Origin: Deinococcus hopiensis KR-140
GTDB taxonomy: Bacteria > Deinococcota > Deinococci > Deinococcales > Deinococcaceae
Assembly (NCBI GenBank): GCA_943327755.2
Contig: CALPYF020000032.1
Coordinates: 1 to 46,946, forward strand
DNA length: 46,946 nucleotides
Direction: 5' to 3'
Of this stretch, positions 9,626 to 18,504 are shown piece after piece. The position numbers and the translations under genes were made by a program. The notes below the pieces were generated by a model. That model was not told the origin of the DNA. It saw only the letters and a program-made list of their open reading frames with translations, and searched no databases. Numbering within the stretch: position 1 is the first letter of the stretch; each line of letters begins with the position of its first letter.

Positions 9626-10630
9626 TCAGCCGCCGATATGCGACATCTCCACCTTCGGGCGCAGGGCCGCCGTGGCCTCGCCACGCTCCTCGCTGTAGCG
9701 GTCGTTCCGGCCCGCCCACACGCCCGCGATCAGGTCCCGCAGCGCCGCGTCCGAGGCCCCGCCCCGCAGCGCCGCGCGCAGGTCCGTCCCGCCCGACGCG
9801 AACAGACAGGTGTACAGCACCCCCACCGCCGAGATCCGCGCCCGCGAGCAGTCCCCGCAGAACGGCGCCGTCACGGAACTGATCAGCCCCACCTCGCGCC
9901 CCTGCGGGTCGGCGTAGCGCGAGGCCACCTCGCCCCGGTAGTCCGCGCGCACCGGCTGGAAGTGCGCGGCCCCCGCCTCCCCGCCCAGCCGGGCCAGGAC
10001 CTCGCGGCTGGGCACCACGCTGTCCAGGTTCCAGCCGTTGTGGTTCCCCACGTCCATGAACTCTATGAACCGCACCGGGGCCAGTTCGCGCAGCGCCAGC
10101 CACAGCTCGCGCAGGCCCGTATCGTTCACGCCGCGCTGCACCACCGTGTTCACCTTCACGCCCAGCCCCGCCGTCAGGGCCGCCTCGATCCCGTCCATGA
10201 CCTTCTGCGGATGCGTGCCCAGGCCGTTCATGCGCCCGAAGACCTCCGGGTCGAGGCTGTCGATGCTGACCGTCACCCGCCGCAGGCCCGCCGCCTTCAG
10301 GTCCGCCGCCACGCGCGGCAACAGCAGGCCGTTCGTGGTCATCGCCACGTCCTCCACGTCCGGAATGGCCGCCAGCGCCGCGATCAGGGTCGGCAGGTCC
10401 CGCCGCAGGGTCGGCTCGCCGCCCGTCACGCGCAGCTTGCGCACGCCCAGCGCCACGAACGCGCGCGCCAGCCGCTCGATCTCCTCGAAACTCAGCAGTT
10501 CGGCGCGCGGCAGGAAGGCGTAGTCCGGCCCGAACACGTCCGCCGGCATGCAGTACGTGCAGCGCAGGTTGCAGCGGTCCGTGACGCTGATGCGCAGGTC
10601 GCGCAGGGGCCTTCCCAGCAGGTCGAGCAT
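9626..10630 (-). CDS. moaA: GTP 3',8-cyclase MoaA
   Basis: MoaA is a radical SAM enzyme that rearranges GTP in the first step of molybdenum cofactor synthesis, together with MoaC. The SAM cluster motif is C20-x3-C24-x2-C27 (CNLRCTYC). GGEPTLRRDLP follows, and the second cluster is CGDC-x13-C near residues 255-272 (APFCGDCSRARI...YTCLF). The C-terminal GG tail needed for activity is present (SHIGG). 334 aa is a normal length. No other moa genes are adjacent. TATCCT lies 8 nt ahead of the ATG, consistent with a leaderless mRNA. It is divergent from the acetate transport pair. Confidence 0.97.
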   Translation of the reverse strand: MLDLLGRPLRDLRISVTDRCNLRCTYCMPADVFGPDYAFLPRAELLSFEEIERLARAFVALGVRKLRVTGGEPTLRRDLPTLIAALAAIPDVEDVAMTTNGLLLPRVAADLKAAGLRRVTVSIDSLDPEVFGRMNGLGTHPQKVMDGIEAALTAGLGVKVNTVVQRGVNDTGLRELWLALRELAPVRFIEFMDVGNHNGWNLDSVVPSREVLARLGGEAGAAHFQPVRADYRGEVASRYADPQGREVGLISSVTAPFCGDCSRARISAVGVLYTCLFASGGTDLRAALRGGASDAALRDLIAGVWAGRNDRYSEERGEATAALRPKVEMSHIGG

Positions 10631-10638
10631 TGTCCCGC

Positions 10639-10644
10639 AGGATA
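10639..10644 (-). promoter_or_regulatory. moaA -10 hexamer TATCCT, leaderless start
   Basis: Read on the minus strand, TATCCT ends 8 nt before the moaA ATG, with no ribosome binding site between. Confidence 0.5.
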
Positions 10645-10838
10645 GCGGGCGGCGGGTGGGAACTTGGCGGGACGCCTCTCAATCCGCGTCAGGTTGGAAT
10701 CCGGTTGTTCTGTACGCCGGCACACCCACCTGGACCGGTCCGGTTGCGCGGCCCCGGGCAGGAGCGTACGCTGACCCTGATCACACAAGTCAGTGTCACG
10801 CCGCGACCCAGGTTCCACGCATCCCCACAGGAGGCCGT

Positions 10839-11129
10839 ATGACCGTATCCCGCGTTCCGTCCGCCACGCGTAACGCCGCGTACCAGCAACTGGTCGCGCA
10901 GCGCAACGCCTTCACCCTCACCATGACGCTGACGTTCCTGGTGCTGTACTTCCTGCTGCCCGTCCTGGCCGGGTACAACAAACCCCTGATGGCGCAGAAG
11001 GTCCTCGGGAACGTCACCTTCGGGTACGTCCTGGCCTTCGCGGAATTCATCATGGGCTGGGTCATGGCGTACATCTACGTCGTCAAGGCCCGCACCTTCG
11101 ACCGGCTGGCGCAGGAGGCACGCGCGTGA
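10839..11129 (+). CDS. DUF485 membrane protein (YjcH-like), partner of acetate symporter
   Basis: 96 residues with two transmembrane segments (about 27-49, LTFLVLYFLLPVLAGY, and 62-83, TFGYVLAFAEFIMGWVMAYIY), matching DUF485/YjcH. This family is nearly always encoded directly before the cation/acetate symporter ActP, as here, and is thought to be an accessory subunit. AGGAGG lies 5 nt before the ATG. The stop overlaps the GTG of the symporter gene by 4 nt, so the two are translationally coupled. The upstream sequence GCTGACCCTGATCACA resembles a weak CRP-type site, which is only suggestive. Confidence 0.9.
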   Translation: MTVSRVPSATRNAAYQQLVAQRNAFTLTMTLTFLVLYFLLPVLAGYNKPLMAQKVLGNVTFGYVLAFAEFIMGWVMAYIYVVKARTFDRLAQEARA

Positions 11130-12718
11130 CCTTCCTGCTCGCCGCGATGATCGTGGCCGTCACGCTGGCCGTCACCTTCTGGGCCAGCAAGCGCAACACC
11201 AGCGCCGGGGACTTCTACGTCGCGGGCGGCCGCATCAGCGCCAGTCAGAACGGCATCGCCATCGCCGGCGATTACATGAGCGCCGCCAGCTTCCTGGGCA
11301 TCACCGGACTGATCGCCCTGAACGGCTACGACGGCTTCATGTACTCGGTCGGGTGGTTCATCGCGTACCTGACCGTGCTGTTCATCGTCGCCGAACCGCT
11401 GCGCAACCTCGGCAAGTACACCCTGGCCGACATGCTCGTGTACCGCCTGAAAGATCCCCGCGTGCGCACCTACGCCGCTGTGAGCACCATCGTGATCAGC
11501 ACCTTCTACATGATCGCGCAGGTCGTCGGCGCCGGAAGCCTGATCAGCCTGCTCTCCCGGGGCGCGATCAGCGCCGATCTCGCCATCCCGCTCGTCGGCG
11601 TGCTGATGATCATCTACGTCGTCGTGGGCGGCATGCTCGCCACCACCTGGGTGCAGATCATCAAGGCCATGCTGCTGATGTTCGCCACCATCGTCATGAC
11701 CGTCCTGATCCTGAACCGCTTCGGCTGGAGTTTCTCGAACCTGCTGGGACAGGTCGAAGCCAAGAACGGCGCGGAATTCCTCGGCGCGGGCGTGAAATAC
11801 AAGAACCCCATCGACCTGATCAGCCTGTGCCTTGCGCTGGTGCTCGGCACCGCCGGACTGCCTCACATCCTCGTGCGCTTCTTCACCGTCCCCACCGCGC
11901 AGGACGCCCGCAAGAGCGTCGTGTGGGCCATGGCCCTGATCGGCGCGTTCTACGTCATGACCGCCTTCATGGGCAACGCCGCCAACGCCCTGCTCGGCAA
12001 GGACGCCATTGAGGCCGCGAACAAGGCCGGGAACATGGCCGCGCCGCTGCTCGCCGAGAATCTCTTCGGCGGGGCGGGCACGCTGGGCGGCGAGTTCGGC
12101 CTGGCCTTCGTCACCGCCGTCGCCTTCGCCACCATCCTCGCGGTCGTCGCGGGGCTGACCATCAGCGCGTCCACGAGCTTCACGCACGACATCTACAACG
12201 GCGTCCTGAAGGGCGGACAGGCCAGCGAGAAGGACCAGTTCCGCGTCGCCCGCCTCGCCACCGTCGCCGTGGGCGTCGCCGCGATCCTGCTCGGTCTGGC
12301 CGCCAAGACCCAGAACGTCGCGTTCCTGGTCGCGCTGGCCTTCGCGCTGGCCGCCAGCGCCAACCTGCCGGTCATCCTGTTCACGCTGTTCTGGCGCCGC
12401 TTCAACGCCACCGGCGCCATGTGGGGCATCGTGGGCGGCATCCTGTTCACACTGCTGCTCATCGCCATCAGCCCCAACATCATGAAGATAGACCCGGACA
12501 CCCTGACCACCGGCCGCCACCTGATCCAGGCCAACGCGATCTTCCCGCTGGAGAACCCCGGCCTGATCAGCATTCCCGCCGGATTCCTGTTCGCGTACCT
12601 GGGCACCCTGATCGGCGCCCGCCGCCACACCCCTGAAGACGACCGCATCTTCGAGGACATGCAGTTCCGCGCCTACACCGGCGCCGGCGTGGACGGCACC
12701 GTCGCCGCGCACGACTGA
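11126..12718 (+). CDS. actP: Cation/acetate symporter, sodium:solute symporter family
   Basis: 530 residues with about 13 hydrophobic segments and family signatures: KRNTSAGDFYVAGGRISASQNGIAIAGDYMSAASFLGITG near the N-terminus and AGLPHILVRFFTVPTAQDARKSV in the middle, both characteristic of the ActP branch of the SSS family. It takes up acetate and similar short monocarboxylates with Na+ or H+ at the inner membrane. It is coupled by a GTGA overlap to the DUF485 gene. With acs at 18.7 kb it gives the cell uptake and activation of acetate. A hairpin terminator follows. Substrate breadth (acetate versus pyruvate or propionate) is not settled by sequence. Confidence 0.93.
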   Translation: MTFLLAAMIVAVTLAVTFWASKRNTSAGDFYVAGGRISASQNGIAIAGDYMSAASFLGITGLIALNGYDGFMYSVGWFIAYLTVLFIVAEPLRNLGKYTLADMLVYRLKDPRVRTYAAVSTIVISTFYMIAQVVGAGSLISLLSRGAISADLAIPLVGVLMIIYVVVGGMLATTWVQIIKAMLLMFATIVMTVLILNRFGWSFSNLLGQVEAKNGAEFLGAGVKYKNPIDLISLCLALVLGTAGLPHILVRFFTVPTAQDARKSVVWAMALIGAFYVMTAFMGNAANALLGKDAIEAANKAGNMAAPLLAENLFGGAGTLGGEFGLAFVTAVAFATILAVVAGLTISASTSFTHDIYNGVLKGGQASEKDQFRVARLATVAVGVAAILLGLAAKTQNVAFLVALAFALAASANLPVILFTLFWRRFNATGAMWGIVGGILFTLLLIAISPNIMKIDPDTLTTGRHLIQANAIFPLENPGLISIPAGFLFAYLGTLIGARRHTPEDDRIFEDMQFRAYTGAGVDGTVAAHD

Positions 12719-12728
12719 CGCGCAGATA

Positions 12729-12766
12729 CAGGGGGTCCGGACGCCACGCGGCAGCCGGGCCCCCTG
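12729..12766 (+). terminator. Terminator after actP
   Basis: CAGGGGGTCCGG (12729-12740) pairs with CCGGGCCCCCTG (12755-12766), with one G-T position, around a 14-nt loop. There is no T-run. Confidence 0.6.
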
Positions 12767-12867
12767 CTGCCGTGCAGGGCCGCAGCCGGGCCGCCGCCCG
12801 ATCCACCGGACCGGCGGCGAGGATGTGCGTCCCACCTGAACTGACGGCCCGTACAATTGACACATTC

Positions 12868-12999
12868 ATGACATTCACAACCCACGCTCATCCTGGGCGG
12901 TGGATCTGCGCCGCGCAGGCCCACGCCGGGACCACCCCACCGGGCCGCCCGGCCCCACACCGTATTCCCACCGTCCAGCGTCCGGGACGCCCGACGTGA
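12868..12999 (+). CDS. Possible 43-codon leader ORF before the first MFS gene
   Basis: ATG at 12868 opens a 43-codon frame (MTFTTHAHPGRWICAAQAHA...) whose TGA overlaps the GTG of the MFS gene as GTGA, the same coupling seen elsewhere in the window. The 5' end has direct repeats ACATTCA (12862-12868 and 12871-12877) next to TTGACA (12857-12862) and TACAAT (12852-12857). It has no recognised domain and is His/Pro-rich. It could be a coupling leader, or not translated at all. Confidence 0.3.
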   Translation: MTFTTHAHPGRWICAAQAHAGTTPPGRPAPHRIPTVQRPGRPT

Positions 13000-14183
13000 C
13001 CAGCCTCGTGCGCGCCGCCCCGACCCCCGCCTACCCGGCGGGCTTCTGGGTGCTGTGGTGGACCACCCTGATCAACCGCCTGGGCGACTTCGTCATTCCG
13101 CTGCTGGGGTTCTACCTGACGTCCAGCATGCACCTGACCGTCACGCAGGTCAGCGTCGTATTCGCCCTGCTGGGCCTGGGCCGCTTCCTGTCCGAGGGCC
13201 TCAGCGGCCAGCTGATCGACCGGCGCGGCCCGGCCTTCACCATGACCCTCGCCCTGACCGGCGGCGCCGTCATGACCGTCCTGCTGTCCTGCGCGCAGGG
13301 TTTCGCGTGGACCGCCGCCGCCGCGCTGGGCTTCGCGCTGTGCGTCTCGCTGTACAAACCCGCCGCCGTCACGGCCGTGGCCGACCTGCTGCCCGGCCCG
13401 CGCCGCACCCACGCCTACAACCTGCTGTACTGGGTGATCAACGTCGGCGCCGCCGTCGCCCCCGTGCTGGGCGGCTGGCTGGCCAGCTGGTCCCTGCGCC
13501 TGCTGTTCTGGCTGGACGCGCTGAGCATGCTCACGGCCGCTACAGTCCTGTTCCTGCGGTTTCCCCGCGCCCGCCCGCCCGCCGCCCCGGCGCGCCGCGC
13601 CCTGCTGCCCCGCGACCGGCTGCTGTGGCAGTTCTGCCTCGCCACCCTGCTGCTGGGCCTGACCGCCCAGAGCTACAAGCTGCTGTCCGTGGTCTTCGCC
13701 CAGCAGGGCTTCACTGCCCTGCAGTACGGACAGGTCCTGGCCGTGAACGGCGCGCTGGTCGTGCTGCTGGGCCTTCCCGTCGGGCACCTGATCGCGCGCC
13801 GCGCCCACCCCCGCTGGCAGGCCCTAGGCGCTCTGCTACAGGCCCTGGGCTTCCTGGGGCACGCCCTGGCCCACACCCTCGGGGCGCACATGCTGGCCAT
13901 CGCCGTCTGGTCCGTGGGCGAGATCGTCGCGTACAGCGTTACCAAGGTCATCGTCAGCGAACTGGGCCCGCCCGCCCAGCGCGGCACGTACATCGGCCTG
14001 ACCGGCAGCATGATCGGCCTGGCGGCCCTCCTGGCTCCCCTGGCCGGCGGCGCGCTCCTCCAGCACGCGGGACAGGGGGGCCTGTGGAGCGGCGCCGCCG
14101 GGCTGGCCGTGACCACCGCCCTGCTGCTGCTGACGCTGGAACGGCGGGTGCAGGCTCGCCTGACCCCCGGCGTCGCCGGGTGA
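12996..14183 (+). CDS. MFS transporter, first of a tandem pair, 395 aa
   Basis: A major facilitator superfamily protein with about 12 hydrophobic segments. The loop between segments 2 and 3 reads GRFLSEGLSGQLIDRRGPAF, the usual G-x3-D-R-x-G-R/P MFS motif. PAYPAGFWVLWWTTLINRLGDFVIPLLGFYL opens the membrane domain. It resembles drug or small-molecule exporters of the MFS_1 type; the substrate is unknown. The GTG at 12996 is chosen because homology with the second copy begins there (AAPTPAYPAGFWVLWW against APTRAAAYPTGFWVLWW); a longer frame upstream is Pro/Arg-rich junk. It is a clear duplicate of the next gene. Confidence 0.85.
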   Translation: MTSLVRAAPTPAYPAGFWVLWWTTLINRLGDFVIPLLGFYLTSSMHLTVTQVSVVFALLGLGRFLSEGLSGQLIDRRGPAFTMTLALTGGAVMTVLLSCAQGFAWTAAAALGFALCVSLYKPAAVTAVADLLPGPRRTHAYNLLYWVINVGAAVAPVLGGWLASWSLRLLFWLDALSMLTAATVLFLRFPRARPPAAPARRALLPRDRLLWQFCLATLLLGLTAQSYKLLSVVFAQQGFTALQYGQVLAVNGALVVLLGLPVGHLIARRAHPRWQALGALLQALGFLGHALAHTLGAHMLAIAVWSVGEIVAYSVTKVIVSELGPPAQRGTYIGLTGSMIGLAALLAPLAGGALLQHAGQGGLWSGAAGLAVTTALLLLTLERRVQARLTPGVAG

Positions 14184-14236
14184 GCCGGGGGGCGCGTTGC
14201 CCCGCAGCGCCGCCCCCGCCCGCGCTGTGGCCTAGC

Positions 14237-15451
14237 ATGACGCGCGTGACTGCCCCGACCCGCGCCGCCGCCTACCCGACCGGGTTCTGGGTGCTGTGGT
14301 GGGGCACCCTGATCAACCGCCTGGGTGAGTTCGTGGTGCCGCTGCTGGGCTTCTACCTGACCGCGCACGCGCACCTGGGCGTCACGCAGGTCAGCGTGAT
14401 CCTGGCGATGCTGGGCCTGGGCCGTTTCGTGTCCGAGGGCCTCAGCGGGCCGCTGACCGACCGGCGCGGCCCGGCCTTCACCATGATCCTGGCGTTGACC
14501 GGCGGCGCGGTCATGATCCTGGCACTGTCCTTCGCGCAGGGGTTCTGGTGGACGGCGGCGGGCGTGCTGGGGTTCTCGCTGCTGTCCGCGCTGTACAAAC
14601 CTGCCGCGAGCACCGCCGTGGCCGAACTCACGCAGGGCCCGCAGCGGACCCGCGCGTACAACCTGCTGTACTGGGCGATCAACGTCGGGGCCGCCACCGC
14701 GCCCATCCTGGGCGGCTGGCTGGCCGGGCGGTCCCTGCGGCTGCTGTTCTGGCTGGACGCCGCGACCATGGCCGCGTACGCGCTGCTGCTGACGCTGCTG
14801 TACCCGCGCACGCCCCGCACCGCGCCGCAGGGCGACGCCCGGACCCGCCGACTGCTGCCCCGCGACGCGCTGCTGTGGCAGTTCTGCCTCGCCTCGCTGC
14901 TGTTCGGCCTGACGTACCAGAGTTACAAGGTGCTGGCCGTGGTGTTCGCGCAGCAGGGCTTCAGCGCCGCGCAGTACGGCCAGGTGCTCGCCGTGAACGG
15001 CGCGCTGGTCGTCCTGCTGGGCCTGCCGCTGGGGCACCTGATCGCCCGCAGCGGCCACCCCCGCTGGCAGGCACTGGGCGCCGCGCTGTTGGGCGCGGGC
15101 TTCCTGGGGCACGCCCTGGCGCACACGCTGTGGGCGCACATGCTGGCCGTGGCGGTCTGGACGGTGGGGGAGATCATCGCGTACGGCATCAGCAAGACGA
15201 TCATCAGCGAACTGGGCCTGCCCGCGCAGCGCGGCACGTACATCGGGCTGGTGGGGAGCATGGCGGGCCTCGCGACCCTGCTGGCCCCGCTGCTGGGCGG
15301 CGCGCTGCTGCAGTCGCTCGGCGCGGGCCGCATGTGGGTCGTGATCGCCGGACTGGCCCTCCTGGCCGCGCTGCTGCTGTTGGCCCTGGAAGGCCGCGTG
15401 CAGACCCGGCTGGCGCGGGCGCCGGGGACCGCCGGGCCCGCTACCGGGTGA
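14237..15451 (+). CDS. MFS transporter, second of a tandem pair, 404 aa
   Basis: Closely similar along its full length to the preceding gene: the same AYPxGFWVLWW opening, the same GRFVSEGLSGPLTDRRGPAF motif, ALLWQFCLASLLFGLTYQSYKVLAVVFAQQGF in the centre, and IISELGLPAQRGTYIGLVGSM near the end. It has about 12 membrane segments. This is a tandem duplication, with divergence concentrated at the two termini and in the middle loop (about residues 190-205). The 53-bp gap between the genes has no terminator, so they are probably co-transcribed. The end overlaps the convergent TPR gene by 11 nt. Confidence 0.87.
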   Translation: MTRVTAPTRAAAYPTGFWVLWWGTLINRLGEFVVPLLGFYLTAHAHLGVTQVSVILAMLGLGRFVSEGLSGPLTDRRGPAFTMILALTGGAVMILALSFAQGFWWTAAGVLGFSLLSALYKPAASTAVAELTQGPQRTRAYNLLYWAINVGAATAPILGGWLAGRSLRLLFWLDAATMAAYALLLTLLYPRTPRTAPQGDARTRRLLPRDALLWQFCLASLLFGLTYQSYKVLAVVFAQQGFSAAQYGQVLAVNGALVVLLGLPLGHLIARSGHPRWQALGAALLGAGFLGHALAHTLWAHMLAVAVWTVGEIIAYGISKTIISELGLPAQRGTYIGLVGSMAGLATLLAPLLGGALLQSLGAGRMWVVIAGLALLAALLLLALEGRVQTRLARAPGTAGPATG

Positions 15452-17237
15452 TGCTCAGGGTGTTCGGCCCCTGCCGCCGCGCGCGGTAGTACTCGGCGTC
15501 CGCCGCGTCGATCAGCAGGTTCACGCCCTGCACGAACCCGCGCCCCACCAGCCCCACCCCGACGCTGACCGCGCCCTGCATGCCCGGCACGCCCCAGTCG
15601 TACGTGCGGACCTGCTCGATCACCCGCTCCAGCGGATGCGCTGCCCCTTCCGTCGCCGTTTCCGGGAAGATCACCATGAACTTGAACCGGTCGAAGCGCG
15701 CCACCGTATCCATCGCCCGCACCTGACCCTCCAGCACGCGCGCCACGGCACTCAGGACGTTGCTGGTGAACAGGTCCGCCGGGCCGTCCGTGGGGGGCGC
15801 CTGCACCTCGATGCCCACGATCGCCAGGGCCAGGGGCGCGCGCAGCCGCACGCAGCGGCTGTAGTGCAGGCCCAGCACCTCCATCCCGAAGGGCCGCGAG
15901 TGCGCGCCGCTCTCGGTGTCCAGCATGGAGGAACTGCGCCAGCGTTCCAGCATGATCTGCATGGCGGCCAGCCGGGTACTGGCGTCCTGCACGGTACCCT
16001 CAAGCAGGTGCAGCGTATCGCGCCGCGCCGCGCGGCACGCCAGGGCCTCCTGCGCGTCCCGCCGCGCCTGCTCGGTCCGCTGCGCGTCCGCGACCTGCGC
16101 CGCCCAGTGCGCCTCACGCGCGTACCCCCACGCCCGCAGCTGCGCCGCCGTCTCCGCCGCGTCCCCCTGCGCCTCGGCCAGATCGGCCAGGGCCTGATGG
16201 GCCGCCGCGACCAGCGCAGGATGCTGCCGTTCCAGGCCGAACTGCACGGCCCAGCGCAGGGTCTGCGCCGCCTGCGGCGCGCGGTCACGGCTGCGGTCCA
16301 GCGCGGCGAGCTGCAGCAGGGTCAGGCCCTGGCGCGCGGGCCAGTCCTGGGCGCTCAGGTCGAGGCTCTGCCGCAGCAGGGCGTCCGCAGCGTCCGGTTC
16401 GCCCTGGGTGGCGTGCGTGTCGGCGCGGGCGTCCAGCAGCGCGGCGTGCTCGTCGGGGCGCCCGTGCCGGGCCATCAGCGGCAGGGCGGCGTCCAGGAAC
16501 CGGGCGGAGCGCGCCGCGTCCCCCAGAAGCAGGTACGTGCGGCCCAGGCCCCCCAGGGCGCGCGCCTGCGCCGCCGTGCCCTCGCCGTGCGTCAGGTGTC
16601 CGGCGGCCCGCAGGTGCTCCAGCGCCGCCTGAGGCTCGTGCGCGTCCAGGGCCAGTTCACCCAGGCCCAGCAGCACCTCGGCCGCCCCGGTGCGCGCGCC
16701 CTGCCGGTCGGCGAGTTCCAGGGCGCGCGTGAAGGCCGCGCGGGCCGCTTCAGGGTCGTTCAGCTGGCGCAGCAGCGTGCCCAGCCCGGTGCGCAGCGCC
16801 TGCTCCGTGCCGGGCTGGGCGGCCTGCTCGGCCAGATCGGCGGCGCGCAGCAGCGCGGTCAGCTGCCCGTGCGGGTCACGCAGCAGCTCGACTTCCCGCG
16901 TCACGCAGGCCAGTTCCTGCGGGGCGTCGTTCAGTTCCTCGAAACGCCGGGCCGCCGCTCGAACGAGCGCCAGGGCCTCCGGGCCGTCCAGCAGGGCGCC
17001 CAGCCTCAGCTCGGCGCGGGCCGTGCGGGCCGGGTCGTTCAGGCTGCTGGCCAGATTGCGCGCCTGCTCGGCCAGCGCCACCTGCTCGGGCAGCGGGTGA
17101 GGCTGGGCGGACAGGGCCAGCAGGGCGTCCACGCGGGCCGGGCCGGGCTCCTGCGGCAGCAGCGCCTCGAAGGGTTGCAGGTGCGCGGGCAGGTTCACGG
17201 GCGCCGGCCCGTATGGGGTGCGGGTGACATGCTTCAC
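15441..17237 (-). CDS. TPR-repeat protein with degenerate GGDEF-like C-terminal domain, 598 aa
   Basis: About 350 residues of Ala/Leu-rich helical repeats fit tetratricopeptide repeats (for example ALALVRAAARRFEELNDAP, ARAAFTRALELADRQGARTG, DAADALLRQSLDLSAQDW). A linker helix (LEGTVQDASTRLAAMQIMLERW) leads to a C-terminal 170 residues with diguanylate cyclase fold features: GLHYSRCVRLRAPLALAIVGIE, then VARFDRFKFMVIFPE where an active enzyme has GGDEF, and GAVSVGVGLV near the end. Residues 516-520 are DRFKF, so cyclase activity is not expected. It could be a c-di-GMP or GTP sensor, or a scaffold. No receiver or membrane segment is present. GTG is the start. Convergent overlap with the MFS gene. 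Confidence 0.8.
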   Translation of the reverse strand: MKHVTRTPYGPAPVNLPAHLQPFEALLPQEPGPARVDALLALSAQPHPLPEQVALAEQARNLASSLNDPARTARAELRLGALLDGPEALALVRAAARRFEELNDAPQELACVTREVELLRDPHGQLTALLRAADLAEQAAQPGTEQALRTGLGTLLRQLNDPEAARAAFTRALELADRQGARTGAAEVLLGLGELALDAHEPQAALEHLRAAGHLTHGEGTAAQARALGGLGRTYLLLGDAARSARFLDAALPLMARHGRPDEHAALLDARADTHATQGEPDAADALLRQSLDLSAQDWPARQGLTLLQLAALDRSRDRAPQAAQTLRWAVQFGLERQHPALVAAAHQALADLAEAQGDAAETAAQLRAWGYAREAHWAAQVADAQRTEQARRDAQEALACRAARRDTLHLLEGTVQDASTRLAAMQIMLERWRSSSMLDTESGAHSRPFGMEVLGLHYSRCVRLRAPLALAIVGIEVQAPPTDGPADLFTSNVLSAVARVLEGQVRAMDTVARFDRFKFMVIFPETATEGAAHPLERVIEQVRTYDWGVPGMQGAVSVGVGLVGRGFVQGVNLLIDAADAEYYRARRQGPNTLSITR

Positions 17238-17365
17238 AGTACGCGCCGCCGGTCACGCCGGTAAACAGACCGCCGGGGGGGAAAAGCGTGCCCACCGGTC
17301 TGGAGGTGCTGTCAGAGGCTCCCCATTCCCCCGCAGGGCGTACCGCCGGGACCCGACCTGTGGGC

Positions 17366-17884
17366 TCAGAGCCGCCGGTAGTACAGGCGCGTGCCGGTCA
17401 GGCCCCCGTGGGGTTTCAGGGCGTAGTCGGGGATCTCCCCGGCGAACACGTACCCGGCGCGTTCGTACAGGCCTGACGCGCCGCCCTCGCTGGCGGTGTC
17501 CAGCACGAGCAGCGTGCGGCCGTGCGTGCGGGCCAGCGCCTCGGCCTCGCGCAGCAGGGTCAGGGCCAGCCCGCGCCCCCGCGCGTCCGGGGCGGTCATC
17601 ATCTTGGCGATCTCGGCGCGGTGCGGCTGGTTGGGCGGGCAGTCGAGGATCAGCGTGACGGTGGACAGCAGCCTCGCGCCCTGCCACGCGCCCAGCACGA
17701 CGCGTTCGCCGCGCGCGGCGGCGGCCAGCGAACCCGCCCAGAACGCGCGGGCCTGCGCCGGGTCGAGGGGATGCATGAAGCTCACGGACCCCCCGGCGGC
17801 GACGGTCTCGACCAGCAGGTCGCTCAGGGCGTCCAGGGTGGCGGGGGCAGCGCTCAGCGCTTCGGTGCGGACGGATTCAGTCAT
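17366..17884 (-). CDS. GNAT family N-acetyltransferase, 172 aa
   Basis: A complete single GNAT domain: SVSFMHPLDPAQARAFWAGSLAAAARGERVVLGAW, then AEIAKMMTAPDARGRGLALTLLREAEALA with the acetyl-CoA loop ARGRGLA, then LLVLDTASEGGASGLYERAGYVFAGEIPDYAL. The YERAGYVFAGEIPDYA ending is found in many small-molecule or amino-acid acetyltransferases; the substrate is unknown. Its ATG overlaps the stop of the upstream XRE-cupin regulator by 4 nt, so it is co-translated. This regulator-plus-GNAT arrangement suggests that the regulator controls the enzyme. Confidence 0.9.
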   Translation of the reverse strand: MTESVRTEALSAAPATLDALSDLLVETVAAGGSVSFMHPLDPAQARAFWAGSLAAAARGERVVLGAWQGARLLSTVTLILDCPPNQPHRAEIAKMMTAPDARGRGLALTLLREAEALARTHGRTLLVLDTASEGGASGLYERAGYVFAGEIPDYALKPHGGLTGTRLYYRRL

Positions 17885-18498
17885 GCCTCGGACCTCCGGG
17901 CGACGAGGACGGCGTACGTGCAGGGCTGCCCTGTGGGGTTTTCGAAGGTCACGTCACAGGGCGGGCCGAAGCCCAGACAATCACCCGCTGTCAGCGTCCA
18001 GGTCAGGTCGGGCGCGCGATGCTCGGTCAGACGTAGTTCGCCCGCCTGCACCCACAGCAGCTGCTGGATGTGCGCGTAGGAACGGGCGGGCAGCGTGACG
18101 CTCGCCCCGGCCGGCAGGGTGACCTGCACGGTTTCCAGCGGGTGGGTGGGCGCGGCGAACAACTGGCGGCGGGTGTAGCCGGTGTCAGGGTCACGCCACT
18201 CGGGCTGCTGCGCGGCGCGGCTCAGGCGCTCATGCTCGCCTCCTCCGGCGCTCTCGGCGCGCAGGAGCAGGCCCGCCAGCGTCAGGTCGAACGCCCCGGC
18301 GAGGCGCAGCAGCGTGACGGCGGTGGGGCTCATCTCGCCGCGCTCGATGCGGCTCACGGCGGCCTTCGACACCCCGGCGCGCCCCGCGAGGGTCGCCTGC
18401 GTCCAGCCGCGCGCCTCCCGCTCGGCCGTGATCTGCCGGGCCAGCTGCCCGGCCGCCTGCTCGGCCGTGACATCGGGCGAGTTGCTGATCGTGGTCAT
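17881..18498 (-). CDS. XRE-family regulator with C-terminal cupin domain, 205 aa
   Basis: Residues about 20-75 are an XRE helix-turn-helix (RGWTQATLAGRAGVSKAAVSRIERGEMSPTAVTLLRLAGAF). Residues about 120-200 form a cupin-like beta barrel (VTLPAGASVTLPARSYAHIQQLLWVQAGELRLTEHR). This is the architecture of PuuR/SutR-type regulators that sense a small molecule. The ATG is 6 nt behind GAAAAT, with TTGACA 18 bp further up, so the mRNA is probably leaderless and the promoter well defined. The GNAT gene follows with ATGA overlap. It is divergent from acs by about 200 bp; control of acs is possible but unproven. Confidence 0.9.
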   Translation of the reverse strand: MTTISNSPDVTAEQAAGQLARQITAEREARGWTQATLAGRAGVSKAAVSRIERGEMSPTAVTLLRLAGAFDLTLAGLLLRAESAGGGEHERLSRAAQQPEWRDPDTGYTRRQLFAAPTHPLETVQVTLPAGASVTLPARSYAHIQQLLWVQAGELRLTEHRAPDLTWTLTAGDCLGFGPPCDVTFENPTGQPCTYAVLVARRSEA

Positions 18499-18504
18499 GC
18501 GTTG

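Noticed and set aside
12857..12885. TTGACA at 12857 as a promoter for the MFS pair
   Set aside because: No acceptable -10 lies 16-19 bp downstream.
13055..15451. 798-codon frame that would fuse the first MFS region to the second MFS protein
   Set aside because: Its first 390 codons are Arg/Pro-rich out-of-frame reading of the first MFS gene. The real protein starts at 14237.
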